DNA of 30,120 nucleotides, taken from assembly GCA_964517795.1 (NCBI GenBank), contig CAZFDE010000033.1, forward strand, positions 1 through 30,120. Reading direction: 5' to 3'. The stretch comes from CAZFDE01 sp964517795. GTDB lineage: Bacteria; Planctomycetota; Phycisphaerae; Sedimentisphaerales; Anaerobacaceae. Positions within the stretch are counted from its first letter, which is position 1. Each line of letters opens with the position of its first letter. Under the pieces are notes generated by a model. The model had not been told where the DNA came from. It saw only the letters and a program-made list of their open reading frames with translations, and did no database searches. This document shows positions 1 through 10,800 of this stretch, in pieces. The position numbers were made by a program, and so were the translations under genes.

Positions 1-751
1 CCATGTCATATATGCCGTAACCGGCAGACGGATAATAGCCGACGGGGGTCGTATATGGCTCGGTTGTCAGGCCGAGCGGATTGGCGTGAACCTCATCCAG
101 GTAATTCGCAATGGACTGGTCGATGGTCAGACCGCAACCGTAAATGTAGGTGCCGTCATAGTCTGCGACTGCCTGCCACTGCGCTTCTGAGGGTAAAAAA
201 TAGCCGTAGTAGCTGCAGAATGCATCGGCGCCATAGGCGCTGACTTCCACGACCGGATGATTGCTCATGTCGTAACCGTCACGGGTGCGGACGTAAAAGA
301 AGCCGTTGCTGAAATAGATTTGGCTTGTGGAAGCGATGTCGTAGGTTTCGAAGTAGGCTCGAGCGTGGCCGGTGTCATCAATCGCAAAGACACGATCCCA
401 GTACACCTGGATCAATCCGTCCTGGAACGCGGCATTGAGATACCGGCAAAATTGACCGTTGGTAATCTCGTACTTGCTGATCTGACCGTTGAAACCGGGC
501 TCGCTGATGGATATCCAGTATAGATTGCAGGGATCATCACGGATACCTTCGACGAGCCAATCAGTATTCATCGCGGCAAGGTCATTTACATCGTATGTGT
601 CCAGCCATTGACCTGCCAAAGTGGAGAAATCCTCGAAATCAACGAAACAGTCACCGGTAAGATCAGCCTCCGGACAATCAGCTATGGCTGTAATTCCTGA
701 AAGCACAAAGATTACCAGCGATGCAATAGTGAATGATTTCTTCTGCCGCAT
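1..751 (-). CDS. Secreted FGE-sulfatase-like (SUMF1-type) protein with N-terminal dockerin-like module, 3' end cut by window edge
   Basis: Reading the minus strand from ATG at 751 gives 250 codons open to the left edge, so the C-terminus lies outside the window. Residues 1-24 form a signal peptide (MRQKK, then a hydrophobic stretch, then AIADC). Residues 29-66 contain two dockerin/EF-hand-like helices (ADLTGDCFVDFEDFSTLAGQ, then DVNDLAAMNTDWL). From about residue 78 the sequence follows the formylglycine-generating-enzyme/SUMF1 fold: KYEITNGQFCRYLNA, HPVVEVSAYGADAFCSYYG, LPSEAQWQ and PVGYYPSAGYGIYDM. Known FGE-fold proteins include sulfatase-activating oxidases and many non-catalytic binding proteins. 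The region that would hold catalytic cysteines is not in the window, so activity cannot be judged. It is divergent from the large surface-protein genes and has a good promoter. The start is well supported by the signal peptide; the ribosome site (GGAG two bases upstream) is tight. Confidence 0.85.
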   Translation of the reverse strand, partial: MRQKKSFTIASLVIFVLSGITAIADCPEADLTGDCFVDFEDFSTLAGQWLDTYDVNDLAAMNTDWLVEGIRDDPCNLYWISISEPGFNGQISKYEITNGQFCRYLNAAFQDGLIQVYWDRVFAIDDTGHARAYFETYDIASTSQIYFSNGFFYVRTRDGYDMSNHPVVEVSAYGADAFCSYYGYFLPSEAQWQAVADYDGTYIYGCGLTIDQSIANYLDEVHANPLGLTTEPYTTPVGYYPSAGYGIYDM

Positions 752-772
752 TTCTCCATCCCATGGGTGCAA

Positions 773-784
773 AGCTATATAGCT
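773..784. promoter_or_regulatory. Perfect 12-bp palindrome in the leader of the FGE-like gene
   Basis: AGCTATATAGCT is fully self-complementary and lies between the predicted transcription start (near 795) and the start codon at 751. It overlaps an adjoining GCTAGC. It could be an operator, or chance in an AT-rich leader. Confidence 0.3.
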
Positions 785-801
785 AGCATTAATTCTTCTA
801 C

Positions 802-830
802 ATTATACCAGTTAATTCATCACAAATCAA
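802..830 (-). promoter_or_regulatory. Sigma-70-type promoter of the FGE-like gene
   Basis: On the minus strand TTGATT (830-825) is followed by a 17-base spacer and a perfect TATAAT (807-802). The predicted start of transcription is near 795, giving a leader of about 45 nt. Confidence 0.65.
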
Positions 831-905
831 TCATTTACCCTAAAATCCATCAATTCGGGAATTCTGTCCATTTCCATTAAACTCATCCCCGGCAAATGTG
901 CATTT

Positions 906-937
906 TTGGTCCGGTATTGCGGTGGCGCGGTGGCAGG
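906..937 (+). repeat. Imperfect direct repeat, left copy (partner at 12867-12897)
   Basis: The sequence begins TTGGTCCGGTAT and ends CGGTGGCAGG. The partner 12 kb to the right matches over the whole length except for one substitution (T/C) and a short mismatch/indel after GCGGTG. The two copies bracket the two giant surface-protein genes in the same orientation. Confidence 0.65.
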
Positions 938-1190
938 CGTGTGTGGATGGGTGCTGGTAAAACCTGTGGGAAATACGGGTTTTTCTACATGCAGAAAAAT
1001 AATTAAAAAGTTCTCTTCACTTAAGCTTTAAGCCGTGCCATTTCTGCTCAAGGTAAAGAATAATTATCTTGCTGAGGACTTCAAAAAAAGGATTTTGAAG
1101 TAAAAATCCAGATATCTACCCATTTATTTGATGAGATAATAAAATTATTTGGAAAAATGGGTAAATAGGGTGAAATGGAAAAGAATTTAC

Positions 1191-1217
1191 TTGCGTTTTA
1201 TCAGAAAGTCCTATAAT
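1191..1217 (+). promoter_or_regulatory. Candidate promoter for the surface-protein genes
   Basis: A perfect TATAAT lies at 1212-1217. The upstream element is TTGCGT at 1191-1196 with a short 15-base spacer. The same element read two bases earlier as ACTTGC gives 17. Predicted start is near 1224, just upstream of a small ORF and about 190 nt upstream of the 1109-aa gene. Confidence 0.5.
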
Positions 1218-1243
1218 ATTACGGCGCTTGGGAGAAGAGAGCT

Positions 1244-1375
1244 ATGACTCAAGAAACTGTTGAGAATGGAGGATATAGAAAAAGGTGCGGATGCCATGTC
1301 ATTAACACACTGCGCAAAATGTGGGCAAAATGTATGTCTTTACTTTCTACCGGACTGCCAAAAATTCATATCTGA
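1244..1375 (+). CDS. Possible small leader ORF, 43 aa, Cys/Lys/Arg-rich
   Basis: An ATG at 1244 follows a GGGAG-type ribosome site at 1230-1234 with 9-base spacing. It is the first good start after the promoter at 1191-1217. It encodes MTQETVENGGYRKRCGCHVI and continues to NTLRKMWAKCMSLLSTGLPKI before TGA at 1373. I recognise no family and there is no clear hydrophobic segment. It ends 36 bases before the 1109-aa gene. It may be a leader peptide or chance; only the placement and ribosome site support it. Confidence 0.3.
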   Translation: MTQETVENGGYRKRCGCHVINTLRKMWAKCMSLLSTGLPKIHI

Positions 1376-1411
1376 AACCATAATGTTAACACTTTTTTGT
1401 GAGGGAATGAA

Positions 1412-4400
1412 ATGATGAAAACGAGAAAACAACTTGTTTGGATAAGTATCCTTTTATTGATCGTCTTGAGCAGTGCATCTTTAGGGGCGCTGGACGGGGT
1501 TGACAGCATTACGGCCGATGGAACATCCGGCCAGGATCCTATCAATCTGACAAGTATTACAGTCGGTACTTATACGGTAAGCGCCAATGACTTACAGACC
1601 GGAGCAACCGCCGGTGCATCGGCTGTGGATAACCTGAATCTTTACAGTTATACAACACTGGTTAATCCGCTCGATACGCTTATGTTCGGCGGAAGTTTAT
1701 GGAGCAATACCAATGGTGATGAGCCTGATTTCTTTGTTTTTGAAGGCGGCGGTAATGACAGCGGTACGATTAGTGCGATTTTTTCAGACGACAGTGTTGG
1801 GCAGTCGGTCAATTTTACAAGCGGAGTATGGGGCAACAGTACTGGATACAAATCCGGAGCCAATCAACTTAATTATGGTTTTGCTTTTGCGATTACGGAC
1901 CTCAAGGATACAAACGGAACGAACCTGACCAATAGCAGTGTGATTAAGGGAATTCGGGTAGCCAGCGGCGGAATCGATCCGACATGTATCTGTGCGGTGG
2001 TTGTTGGATCGCAGCCAAATTCACCACCTTCTATCACATCAACCGCCGTGACAACCGCTTATGTGGGAAAGCTTTACAGTTATGATGTCAACGCAACCGG
2101 CAATCCGGCCCCGACATATTCATTGAGCGTTTATCCGGCGGGTATGACAATCGATGTGAACACCGGCTTGGTCGAATGGACTGCGTCTTCAGCGGGTGAT
2201 GTTAATGTGACAGTGGTTGCGGCCAACGGCGAAGAACCCAATGCAACACAGAGCTACACCATTACCGTCTCCGAGCCGCCGCCGGCGGGCATTACACCGA
2301 TTACCAGTATCACTGCAGACGGCGAATCCGGACCGGATCCCATTATGCTGCAAAGTATTACGGTCGGCAGCTTTACGGTTGATGTCAATAATCTTCAAAA
2401 CGGCACCGGTTCCGGCACCTATACCGGCAGCGGAGATCCCAGTTATCCTGTGGCCAATGCCGATAATATGAATATCAACAGCTTTGCCAGTCAATACAAT
2501 CCTCATCTGATTATCAATTTTGGCGGTGGGCTATTTACCGATGATAACGGTAATAATTTCGACTTCTTCATCTTCGAAAACGGCGGAACTGACAGTGGTA
2601 CCATACAGGCCATCTTCCCGGATGACAGCTTAGGTGATACAATTAGTTTTTCCAGTTCGAGTTGGGGAGATACCGGCTATACATCTTCCGTCGGAGATCA
2701 GGCGATTAAAGGACTTGCTTTTGAGATCAGGGATCTGCTGGATGCCAATGGTGTGAATTTGACCAACAGCAGTGTAATCAAAGGAATTCGGATCAACAGC
2801 AGCGGCCTGGATCCCAGTTGTGTATGTGCCGTGGTTCCGATCACATTGGAGGCCCCGACCATTACATCATCGCCGGTGACCAGCGTGATTGCCGAACAGC
2901 TTTACACCTATGATGTGGATGCGAACGGCAATCCGGCCCCGACCTATTCGTTGAGCGTATCTCCATCGGGGATGACGATTTACAGCAGTACCGGTATTAT
3001 CGAATGGACACCCGAGGTCAATCAGATCGGGATTCACCAAGTTCGGGTGCTCGCGGAAAATTCTGAAGGCAACGATTTACAGGTCTTTGACATTAATGTT
3101 TCCGGCCTGGCGGCTGAAATCGTTTCGGATGCGGTTCTCAGTGCTTATGTCGGAGAGCTATATACATACGATGTCGATGCCAACGGCGTTCCGGCCCCGA
3201 CTTATTCGCTTTCAATTGCTCCGGCAGGGATGGATATCAATTCCGCAACCGGTGTGATTCAGTGGACACCGCTGGCCCAGCAGTTGGGTATCAATCCGGT
3301 GCAGGTGGTTGCTCAGAATTCCGAAGGCAATGATGTGCAGGTCTTTGATATCAATGTGACTGAAACACCGCTTTGTCCCGAAGGGATTGTTCATTACTGG
3401 AAACTGGACGAGACCACAGGTTCGCCCTATATGGATTCGATCGGCGGCAGCGATGCCTGCTGTGTGAGTTGTCCGGCGGCGATCACCGGTTTTCTGGAAG
3501 GGGCTTTGGATTTTAATGGCGTTTCGGATTACCTCAGTACGCCTAATATTATCAATCCATCCAGCGCCATTACCGTGATGGCATGGATCAAGCCGTATGA
3601 TCTTGGTCAGAGCGGGCCGGATGAATGCATTATTTCAAAGGAAAATGTCTTTGAACTGACCGTCGAAGAAAACGGAGATCGTGTTTCCTGGGTTATTCTT
3701 GATGGGCAGGGCAGTTATGATGAATATGAACCGTCGGCTGCCGAAAATACGATATCCGAGGGTGCCTGGACCCATGTGGCCGCTACTTTTGACGGCTCTA
3801 AGCAGGCCATCTATATTAACGGTGATTTTATTGGTGAAGATAATGCTGCATTTTCGACGCTTGGCAATCCCAATAATCCGTACCTGATTGGTTATTCGGG
3901 AATATGGGAAGACCGTTATTTTGACGGCGGAATCGATGAAGTCGCTGTTTATAACGAAGCGCTGTCGGCAACCGATATCAACCAGATTTATGAGGACGGC
4001 CTGGCCGGACAGACCTATTGTAAACAACGCCCGGACTTTGTGACCTTGGAACTGGTTTCACTGGATGGCGGTGTGGGTATCTCAGGAGACCTGCAAACCG
4101 GCTTTGATCTTCTATTAAACGGCCAGGATGAATTGTATTCCTTAAATGCCGGCGAGAATACCCAGATGAACAAAAGCATCCTGGCAGACGGTGAGGATCC
4201 GATTTACTTCGGATTTTATCTGTCTGAGCCGAATGCGACACTGGTGACCTATTTCGAAAATAAACACGCCGGCATGCCGTATGAGGATGAACTGGTTGCG
4301 ATCGCCAACGGTGAAAGTCCCATCTTCTATCTCAAAGTCGAGAATGTCAACGATGTTGAAGTTTTCAGCTTGATCGACGGATTCCTTCTTGATACTCAGG

Positions 4401-4741
4401 TGCTGACACCGGTAGAAACATACCTTCGGATCAACGGCGATTATCCTGAAACGACCTATGTCTATACCGGTTGGATGGAAGATGAATTTGGTGTGATCAA
4501 TGTGATCGATGTAACCATGAGTGTCTGTCACGATACTGATGGCGATACGATTTGCGATTCACAGGAATGTGCGCTGGCGAATCTTGACGGCGAAGGGGAT
4601 ATAGATTTTATCGATTTTGGTATTTTGGCCAATAACTGGCTGCTGGATGTACCGCTGCAAGGCGATATGGACGGGAATGGTGAGGTTGAGTTTGTCGATT
4701 TGCTCCAGATCACCGAACGCTGGTTAGGCCAATGTCAGTAA
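1412..4741 (+). CDS. Large secreted Ig/LamG/dockerin-like surface protein (1109 aa)
   Basis: GAGGGA at 1401-1406 precedes the tandem ATGATG; the first ATG is used. Residues 1-26 are a signal peptide. By internal similarity and motifs the order is: unnamed domain copy 1 (about 27-200), putative Ig/He_PIG domain (207-289), unnamed domain copy 2 (294-479), two more He_PIG domains (483-565 and 568-652), a LamG/concanavalin-like domain (656-870; HYWKLDETTGSPY, AITVMAWIKP, WTHVAATFDGS, IDEVAVYNEAL), an unassigned region (871-1035), and a C-terminal dockerin-like pair of calcium loops (1040-1109; DTDGDTICDSQE, NLDGEGDIDFIDFGILANNW, DMDGNGEVEFVDLLQITERW). LamG and He_PIG modules commonly bind carbohydrate or act as spacers. 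No catalytic domain is recognised. I infer an adhesive or substrate-binding surface protein acting with the next gene. Confidence 0.9.
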   Translation: MMKTRKQLVWISILLLIVLSSASLGALDGVDSITADGTSGQDPINLTSITVGTYTVSANDLQTGATAGASAVDNLNLYSYTTLVNPLDTLMFGGSLWSNTNGDEPDFFVFEGGGNDSGTISAIFSDDSVGQSVNFTSGVWGNSTGYKSGANQLNYGFAFAITDLKDTNGTNLTNSSVIKGIRVASGGIDPTCICAVVVGSQPNSPPSITSTAVTTAYVGKLYSYDVNATGNPAPTYSLSVYPAGMTIDVNTGLVEWTASSAGDVNVTVVAANGEEPNATQSYTITVSEPPPAGITPITSITADGESGPDPIMLQSITVGSFTVDVNNLQNGTGSGTYTGSGDPSYPVANADNMNINSFASQYNPHLIINFGGGLFTDDNGNNFDFFIFENGGTDSGTIQAIFPDDSLGDTISFSSSSWGDTGYTSSVGDQAIKGLAFEIRDLLDANGVNLTNSSVIKGIRINSSGLDPSCVCAVVPITLEAPTITSSPVTSVIAEQLYTYDVDANGNPAPTYSLSVSPSGMTIYSSTGIIEWTPEVNQIGIHQVRVLAENSEGNDLQVFDINVSGLAAEIVSDAVLSAYVGELYTYDVDANGVPAPTYSLSIAPAGMDINSATGVIQWTPLAQQLGINPVQVVAQNSEGNDVQVFDINVTETPLCPEGIVHYWKLDETTGSPYMDSIGGSDACCVSCPAAITGFLEGALDFNGVSDYLSTPNIINPSSAITVMAWIKPYDLGQSGPDECIISKENVFELTVEENGDRVSWVILDGQGSYDEYEPSAAENTISEGAWTHVAATFDGSKQAIYINGDFIGEDNAAFSTLGNPNNPYLIGYSGIWEDRYFDGGIDEVAVYNEALSATDINQIYEDGLAGQTYCKQRPDFVTLELVSLDGGVGISGDLQTGFDLLLNGQDELYSLNAGENTQMNKSILADGEDPIYFGFYLSEPNATLVTYFENKHAGMPYEDELVAIANGESPIFYLKVENVNDVEVFSLIDGFLLDTQVLTPVETYLRINGDYPETTYVYTGWMEDEFGVINVIDVTMSVCHDTDGDTICDSQECALANLDGEGDIDFIDFGILANNWLLDVPLQGDMDGNGEVEFVDLLQITERWLGQCQ

Positions 4742-4760
4742 TCAATGATGAACGGTTTAT

Positions 4761-4787
4761 CATGGGCGGCCGGTAAGGCCGCCCATG
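4761..4787 (+). terminator. Perfect 11-bp hairpin between the two giant genes
   Basis: CATGGGCGGCC at 4761-4771 pairs without mismatch with GGCCGCCCATG at 4777-4787 around a GGTAA loop. There is no U tract afterwards (AGGTTTAAGCG), so it is more likely a partial terminator or an mRNA-stabilising intercistronic stem than a canonical intrinsic terminator. Confidence 0.55.
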
Positions 4788-4825
4788 AGGTTTAAGCGAG
4801 GGTTTTGAGAAAGGTAAAACAAACC

Positions 4826-7800
4826 ATGAAAGCGCAAAAAATTTACGGTGGCCTGGTGGTCTTTATTTCAATTATATTAACGATGGCATCGGTTGCTCAT
4901 GCCGATATGCCCGAAGGCTGGGCGGTATATGCCAATGGCGGCAAGGTGTACTGCTGTGAAGTCAGCGGCAGCCCGGTCGAGTTGTATGACGGATCGGCCG
5001 CAAATGCATGCTGGTCTGCCGATGGCCGGTATATCTTCTTCATCGAAAGCAGCGGCGATATCTGGGCCATGAATAACGATGGCTCGGATTTGCGACAATT
5101 GACCGATGATACGATCAATACAACCGAATCCCCGATCAGTGCTTATCGCCCTGATCCTGAATATCTCTTGTATGTCGAGGGCAATACCTTTTATAAGATC
5201 AATGCGTGGAATGGGGATAAAACCGTTATTCATACCGATACCGTGAATTTCGACGGCGAAATCGCCATCAGTACCGATGGAACTCGACTTGCGGCCCGGG
5301 ATGGGGGCGATCTGTATAAAATAGCCATCGGCGGCGCCGGTTCGATTTATGCGCCGAGATGTTCGGCCAGTATTTCACCCGATGGCCAATATCTGACCAA
5401 AAATTGGGATGGGCATGTCCTGATGTCCATTTACACCTGGGATCAGGCCTATCCGCAAACCCCTTTCAAAGACCTCGATGCCCCAGGCGGGATATCCTGG
5501 GATAATCAGCGATTTGCCGTCAATAGTGACGACTATGTTGTGTATAAGATAGACAGCGGTGCCAATGCCGTTGGATTAGTACGAGTCAGTGACGCAGTGA
5601 ACTGGCAGATTGGAAATATCGCAGCAGCCAGGCCCGATTTCTTTCTGGGAGCTTTGCCGTATCGAGTCAGAATCATGCCGCTGGGTGACTCGATCACTAA
5701 AGGCAGCAGCACGTGCAGTGAACCGGATACATACCTCAATTGTACCGGATACAGAGATTACCTTTGGCATGCATTGACGGATGCCGGATTTATCGTCGAT
5801 TTTGTCGGCAGTCAGGGCGGGGAATTTCAAGATCAATATACCCATGATAACGATCACGAAGGTCATGGCGGCTGGACGCCGGACGGAATTGATAATAATA
5901 TTTCCGGCTGGCTGAACACCTATTATCCCGACATTGTCCTGTTGCATATTGGAACGAATAACACCTCTCAGACGGCGGAGGTGGAAAGTATACTCAATAA
6001 AATCGATGCATATGAAGCCGCCAATAAACCGGTTACGGTTATCCTGGCCATGATCATCAACCGAATGACCTATCATTCGGCTACAACCGCTTTTAACGAT
6101 ACGATCGAAGCGATGGCGGTATCGCGTATCACCGGTGGCGACGATATTATCATCGTGGATATGGAAAACGGGGCGGGCATTAATTATTCGACCGATATGG
6201 ATGACGAAAAACATCCAAACGCTTTGGGGTATGAAAAAATGGCGGATGCCTGGTACCCTTTGGTTGTATCAGCACTTAACCCATCTAATACCCCTCCGAC
6301 GATCACATCGACACCGGTCACAACCGCAAATGTAAATTTCAGTTATACCTATAATGTTAATGCCACCGGGTATCCCACGCCCAATTTTAATTTAATTTCC
6401 GCTCCGTCCGGGATGAACATTGACCCCAATTCCGGCGTTCTCTCATGGGTGCCAACATCGGTCGGCGATGTGAATATAGCGGTTGAGGCCTCCAATGCGG
6501 AAGGTTCCGATACGCAGCAATTTACGATCACGGTTAGTGAAGAAATGTTAACTGAACCGGGCATTGTGCCCATAGAATCGATCACTGCTACCCGAGATGC
6601 CGGTATGATACTTACGGTGTCGGTTAATAGTGTAACGTATGATGTGGGTGCTGGGGATTTGGTAATTGGTACATCGGTGCGTTACAATTCCGATGATAGT
6701 ATTTATACCGGCGGAAATTATCCCACTGAAGATGCTGATAACTTTGACATGAATGATATGACAACAATGGACGACTGCAGCTATATTGAAACCATGTTTA
6801 CTGAAGCGGCTACCACCTTTATTATCTTTGAAAACGGCGGTAATGATAATATCGCAATCCAGGGGATCGATTCAGGCGGTAATCTGGTCGGTTCAGTAAT
6901 GAATATTTCAGCCGGTTCCGCTGATTATGGTGTTACCGGTTATCTGTCCGGCTTGAATCAGTCCGTAGAGGGCTTTGCCGTAACGATGGAAACGCCGGTC
7001 TATGGTATTCGCATGACCGACGGCGGTCCCGGCACCGATCCGATCAGCATTTCCGCAGTGGCGGATTCGAACACTAATGTTGCGCCGACGATTATTTCCA
7101 CCCCGGTCACTGAAGCCATCGTTGGACAATCATATACCTATGATGTCGATGCAACCGGCAATCCAGCTCCAACGTATTCCCTGATCAGCGCGCCCAATTC
7201 AATGACAATCAATCCCTCCAGTGGGGTGATTTCCTGGACGCCCTCGGCAACAGGGGATTTTGATGTGACGGCCGGTGCGTCCAATGGTATCAGTCCGGAT
7301 GCCAACCAGATGTTTACAATTACGGTTTCCTCTGAACCGCCTGCACCCCCGGCCGGCCTGACGCCGATAACCAGTATTACCGCTGATGGTACATCGGGTG
7401 TCGATCCGATCAGTTTGACCAGTGTAACAATCGGCAGTTATACCGTTAATGTCGATGATTTGCGCACGGGAACCGGCTCCGGGACTGGCGGCAGCGGAAC
7501 GTATCCCGTTGAAAATGCGGATAATTTCAATATCACCAGCTTTGCCAGTCTGCTGAATCCGCATGATATTGTGAATTTCGGCGGGGGCCTTTTTGCAGAT
7601 GAGAACGGCGATAATCCCGATTTTATTATTTTTGAAAACGGCGGCAATGATACCGGCACGATCCAGGCGATTTTCAGCGATGACAGTCTGGGTCAGCCGG
7701 TGAGTTTCTCAGCGGCAAATTGGGGAGACACAGGATTTGACTCGACTGTTGGCGCTCAGGATATCATGGGAATGGCGTTTGAGATTCGCGATCTGCTGGA

Positions 7801-10800
7801 TGCGGACGGTAATAATTTGACCAACAGCAGTGTAATCAAAGGGATCCGGCTAAGCAGTAGTGGTTTGGATCCCAGTTGTGTATGTGCCGTAATTAGCGGC
7901 CCCGCCGGCTCGGCGCCGGTAATTACATCCAGTGCGATCACGACCGCGACGGTCGGTTTGCTTTATCGTTATGATGTGGATGCAACCGGCAGTCCGGCCC
8001 CGACCTATTCACTGATTACGGCACCGGCGGGTATGACGATCAATTCGACAACCGGAATGATTTCGTGGACGCCTTCATCGGTCGGTGATGTGAACGTTAC
8101 CGTTGGAGCCAGTAACGGCAACAGTCCCGATGACCAACAAAACTTTACGATTTCGGTAACCTCCGGTTCAACCGGTCAGCCGATCATTATTATGCCGCTG
8201 GGCGATTCGATCACCAAAGGCTCCACCGGTTTAGGTGAACCCGAATCCGACAAGATCGGCTATCGATGGTATCTGCACGAATTACTCTTGGGCGCGGGCT
8301 ACAACTTTGATTTTGTCGGAAGCGAGGAGCATGGTTCGACCAGTGGATATGTCTTCGATTATGATCACGAAGGTCATGGCGGCTGGACCGATACCGATAT
8401 CGCAAACACGGTTTATGGTTTTCTGGAAGATGTGTATAACGATATCGGCAAACATGTCGAGATCATTTTACTGCATATCGGTACCAACGGTCTTGATCCC
8501 AGCCCGGATGATGTCAATGACATCCTCGATGAGATTGACCAATACGAATCGGATTACGGGACATCCATAACAGTTTTCCTGGCAAGGATCATTAACCACA
8601 AAACCTACAGCTCGACGGTAACACAGTTTAACGATAATATCGAAGCCCTTGCGTTGGATCGGGTGGCGACGTTGGGTGATGACATTATCATGGTGGATAT
8701 GGAGGACGGTGCCGGCATTGATTACCCCAATGAAATGACCGACAGCATTCACCCGAACCTGGCGGCCTATGAAAAAATGGCCAACCTCTGGTTCGCCCAT
8801 CTGGATGCATATTTGGCACCGGGTGAGTGCCCGAATTCCATGTCCCACTATTGGCATCTGGATGAAGATTCGCCGTGGTATATGGATGCTTACGGTATTA
8901 ATGACGGTTTTGCGGTGAATTATCCCGCGCAAACTGTCGGGATGGTCGGCTATGGTCAGGAATTTGATGGTATCGAAAGTGAAATTAATATTGCTGATGA
9001 CAGCAGTTTCGACTGGGGGCCCACGGACAGCTTTTCAATTGAATTCTGGATGAAGAAAGATACGACCTGTCCGGGTACCTCTTCGAACGACAATAACGTA
9101 ATCGTCGGCAGGGCCGGTGACGGCGGCGGGCTGAATCACTGGTGGGTCGGTGTAAATTGTAATGCGGCCGATGAGCAGGGGGTCGTTAAATTTAACCTGC
9201 TGGACAGCGGTGGCGGAGCGGCCGTGTTCAGTACGACCAATGTGCTGGACGGGCGATGGCACCATGTGGTGGCCGTCCGTGATGGCACGACCGGCCAGCA
9301 TAAAATATATGTCGATGGCGGTGAACCGGAAGGTGCGGTTTCCCATACCTATTCAACCGGCTTTGATGCCTCCACGGCCCTGAATATCGGTTGGATCGAT
9401 CTGATTGGAGGTTACCGCTACGAAGGAATCGTTGATGAATTGGCAATTTATAATGATGCCCTGACAACAGCCGAGATTCAACTGCATTACGATAATGGTC
9501 TGGCCGGGCTTGGATATTGCACGACCGTTTCATTGGCATCACCGGTTATCACATCCACGGCCGTCACAAACGGGTATATCGATCATTTATACCAATATGA
9601 TGTGGATGCATCAGGCATCCCCGCGCCAACATATGCATTGGTCAGTGGGCCTAACGGGATGGCCATTGATGTCAATACCGGGCTGATTCAATGGGTGCCG
9701 GATGTGTCTCAAGCGGGCAATAACCCGGTTGAAGTCATGGCTCAAAACACTGAGGGTTCCGACACGCAGAGTTTCAATGTTTATGTAACGGAAGCACCCC
9801 CGTGCCCCAATAATATGGTCCACTATTGGAAACTGGACGAGACCGATGGTTCACCCTATGAAGATTCGGTCGGCGCAGCCGATGCAAGCTGCACAAGCTG
9901 CCCGGTATCGACATCCGGACAAGTGAACAATGCGCTGAATTTTGACGGTTCCAGTGAAAGCCTGCTAACGAGTACCGTTTCAAATCCCACATCGGCGATC
10001 ACGGTAATGGCATGGATTAATCCGGACAGCACTGCCAGCTACGACCGGGGCATTCTCTCGAAGGCGGATGCCTTTGTTTTGGAAGTGGAATCCAGCGGCA
10101 GTGAAATTTCGTTCTCGATCCTTGATGATGGAACGCATTATGAATTTGAATCCGACGATGCAGGCAACACGATTTCTACAGGTATCTGGACTCATGTTGC
10201 CGTGACATTCGACGGCACAACGGTCACGCTTTACTTAGATGGTGATTACGTGGATAGCGCAACCGGTTTGCCGGTTTCGTCGATCACCAACAGCAGTGCC
10301 GGCTATTCCATCGGCTGGACATCTCATACGGAATGGGGTTCGAATCGGTACTTTGACGGCAAAATCGACGAAGTCGCTGTTTTTGACCGGGCGTTGGGTG
10401 CTGCGGAAATTCAGCAGCTCTATGATAATGGTTTGGCCGGACAGGGCTATTGTCCCGGACCGGATAATATGGCCGTACCGGATGTGATCGATCTGCCGCA
10501 GGCTCAGGCCGAATCGGATATTGCAGCCGCCGGATTAGTAGTTGGAAGTATTACGACCGATTACAGCGATACGATTGCCGAAGGCAATGTGATCAGCACG
10601 GTTCCATCTGCCGGTACAATGGTACCCCAAGGCAGTATCGTGGATATGGTTGTCTCGCTTGGCAGTGGCACAAATCCGCCAGTGATGATTAGCGGTTATG
10701 TTCTACTGGGTGACGCCTCCCCTGTACCCGGTGTATTGGTTTCAGAGACAGGCGGCGATTCAGATACCACCGACAGCAATGGTTACTACGAATTAGAAGT

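Larger units (their letters stand above)
752..1243. other. Divergent intergenic region, mostly non-coding
   Basis: This AT-rich spacer separates the FGE-like gene from the rightward surface-protein genes. Besides the promoters and repeat listed separately, it holds two inverted repeats: GGATTTT at 1090-1096 with AAAATCC at 1103-1109, and TACCCATTT at 1117-1125 with AAATGGGTA at 1155-1163. Neither is followed by a T run. No convincing gene is seen in 831-1190. Confidence 0.5.

Noticed and set aside
55..523. Two plus-strand ORFs near the left edge
   Set aside because: They lie opposite the FGE-like gene, which has a signal peptide and clear domain motifs on the minus strand.
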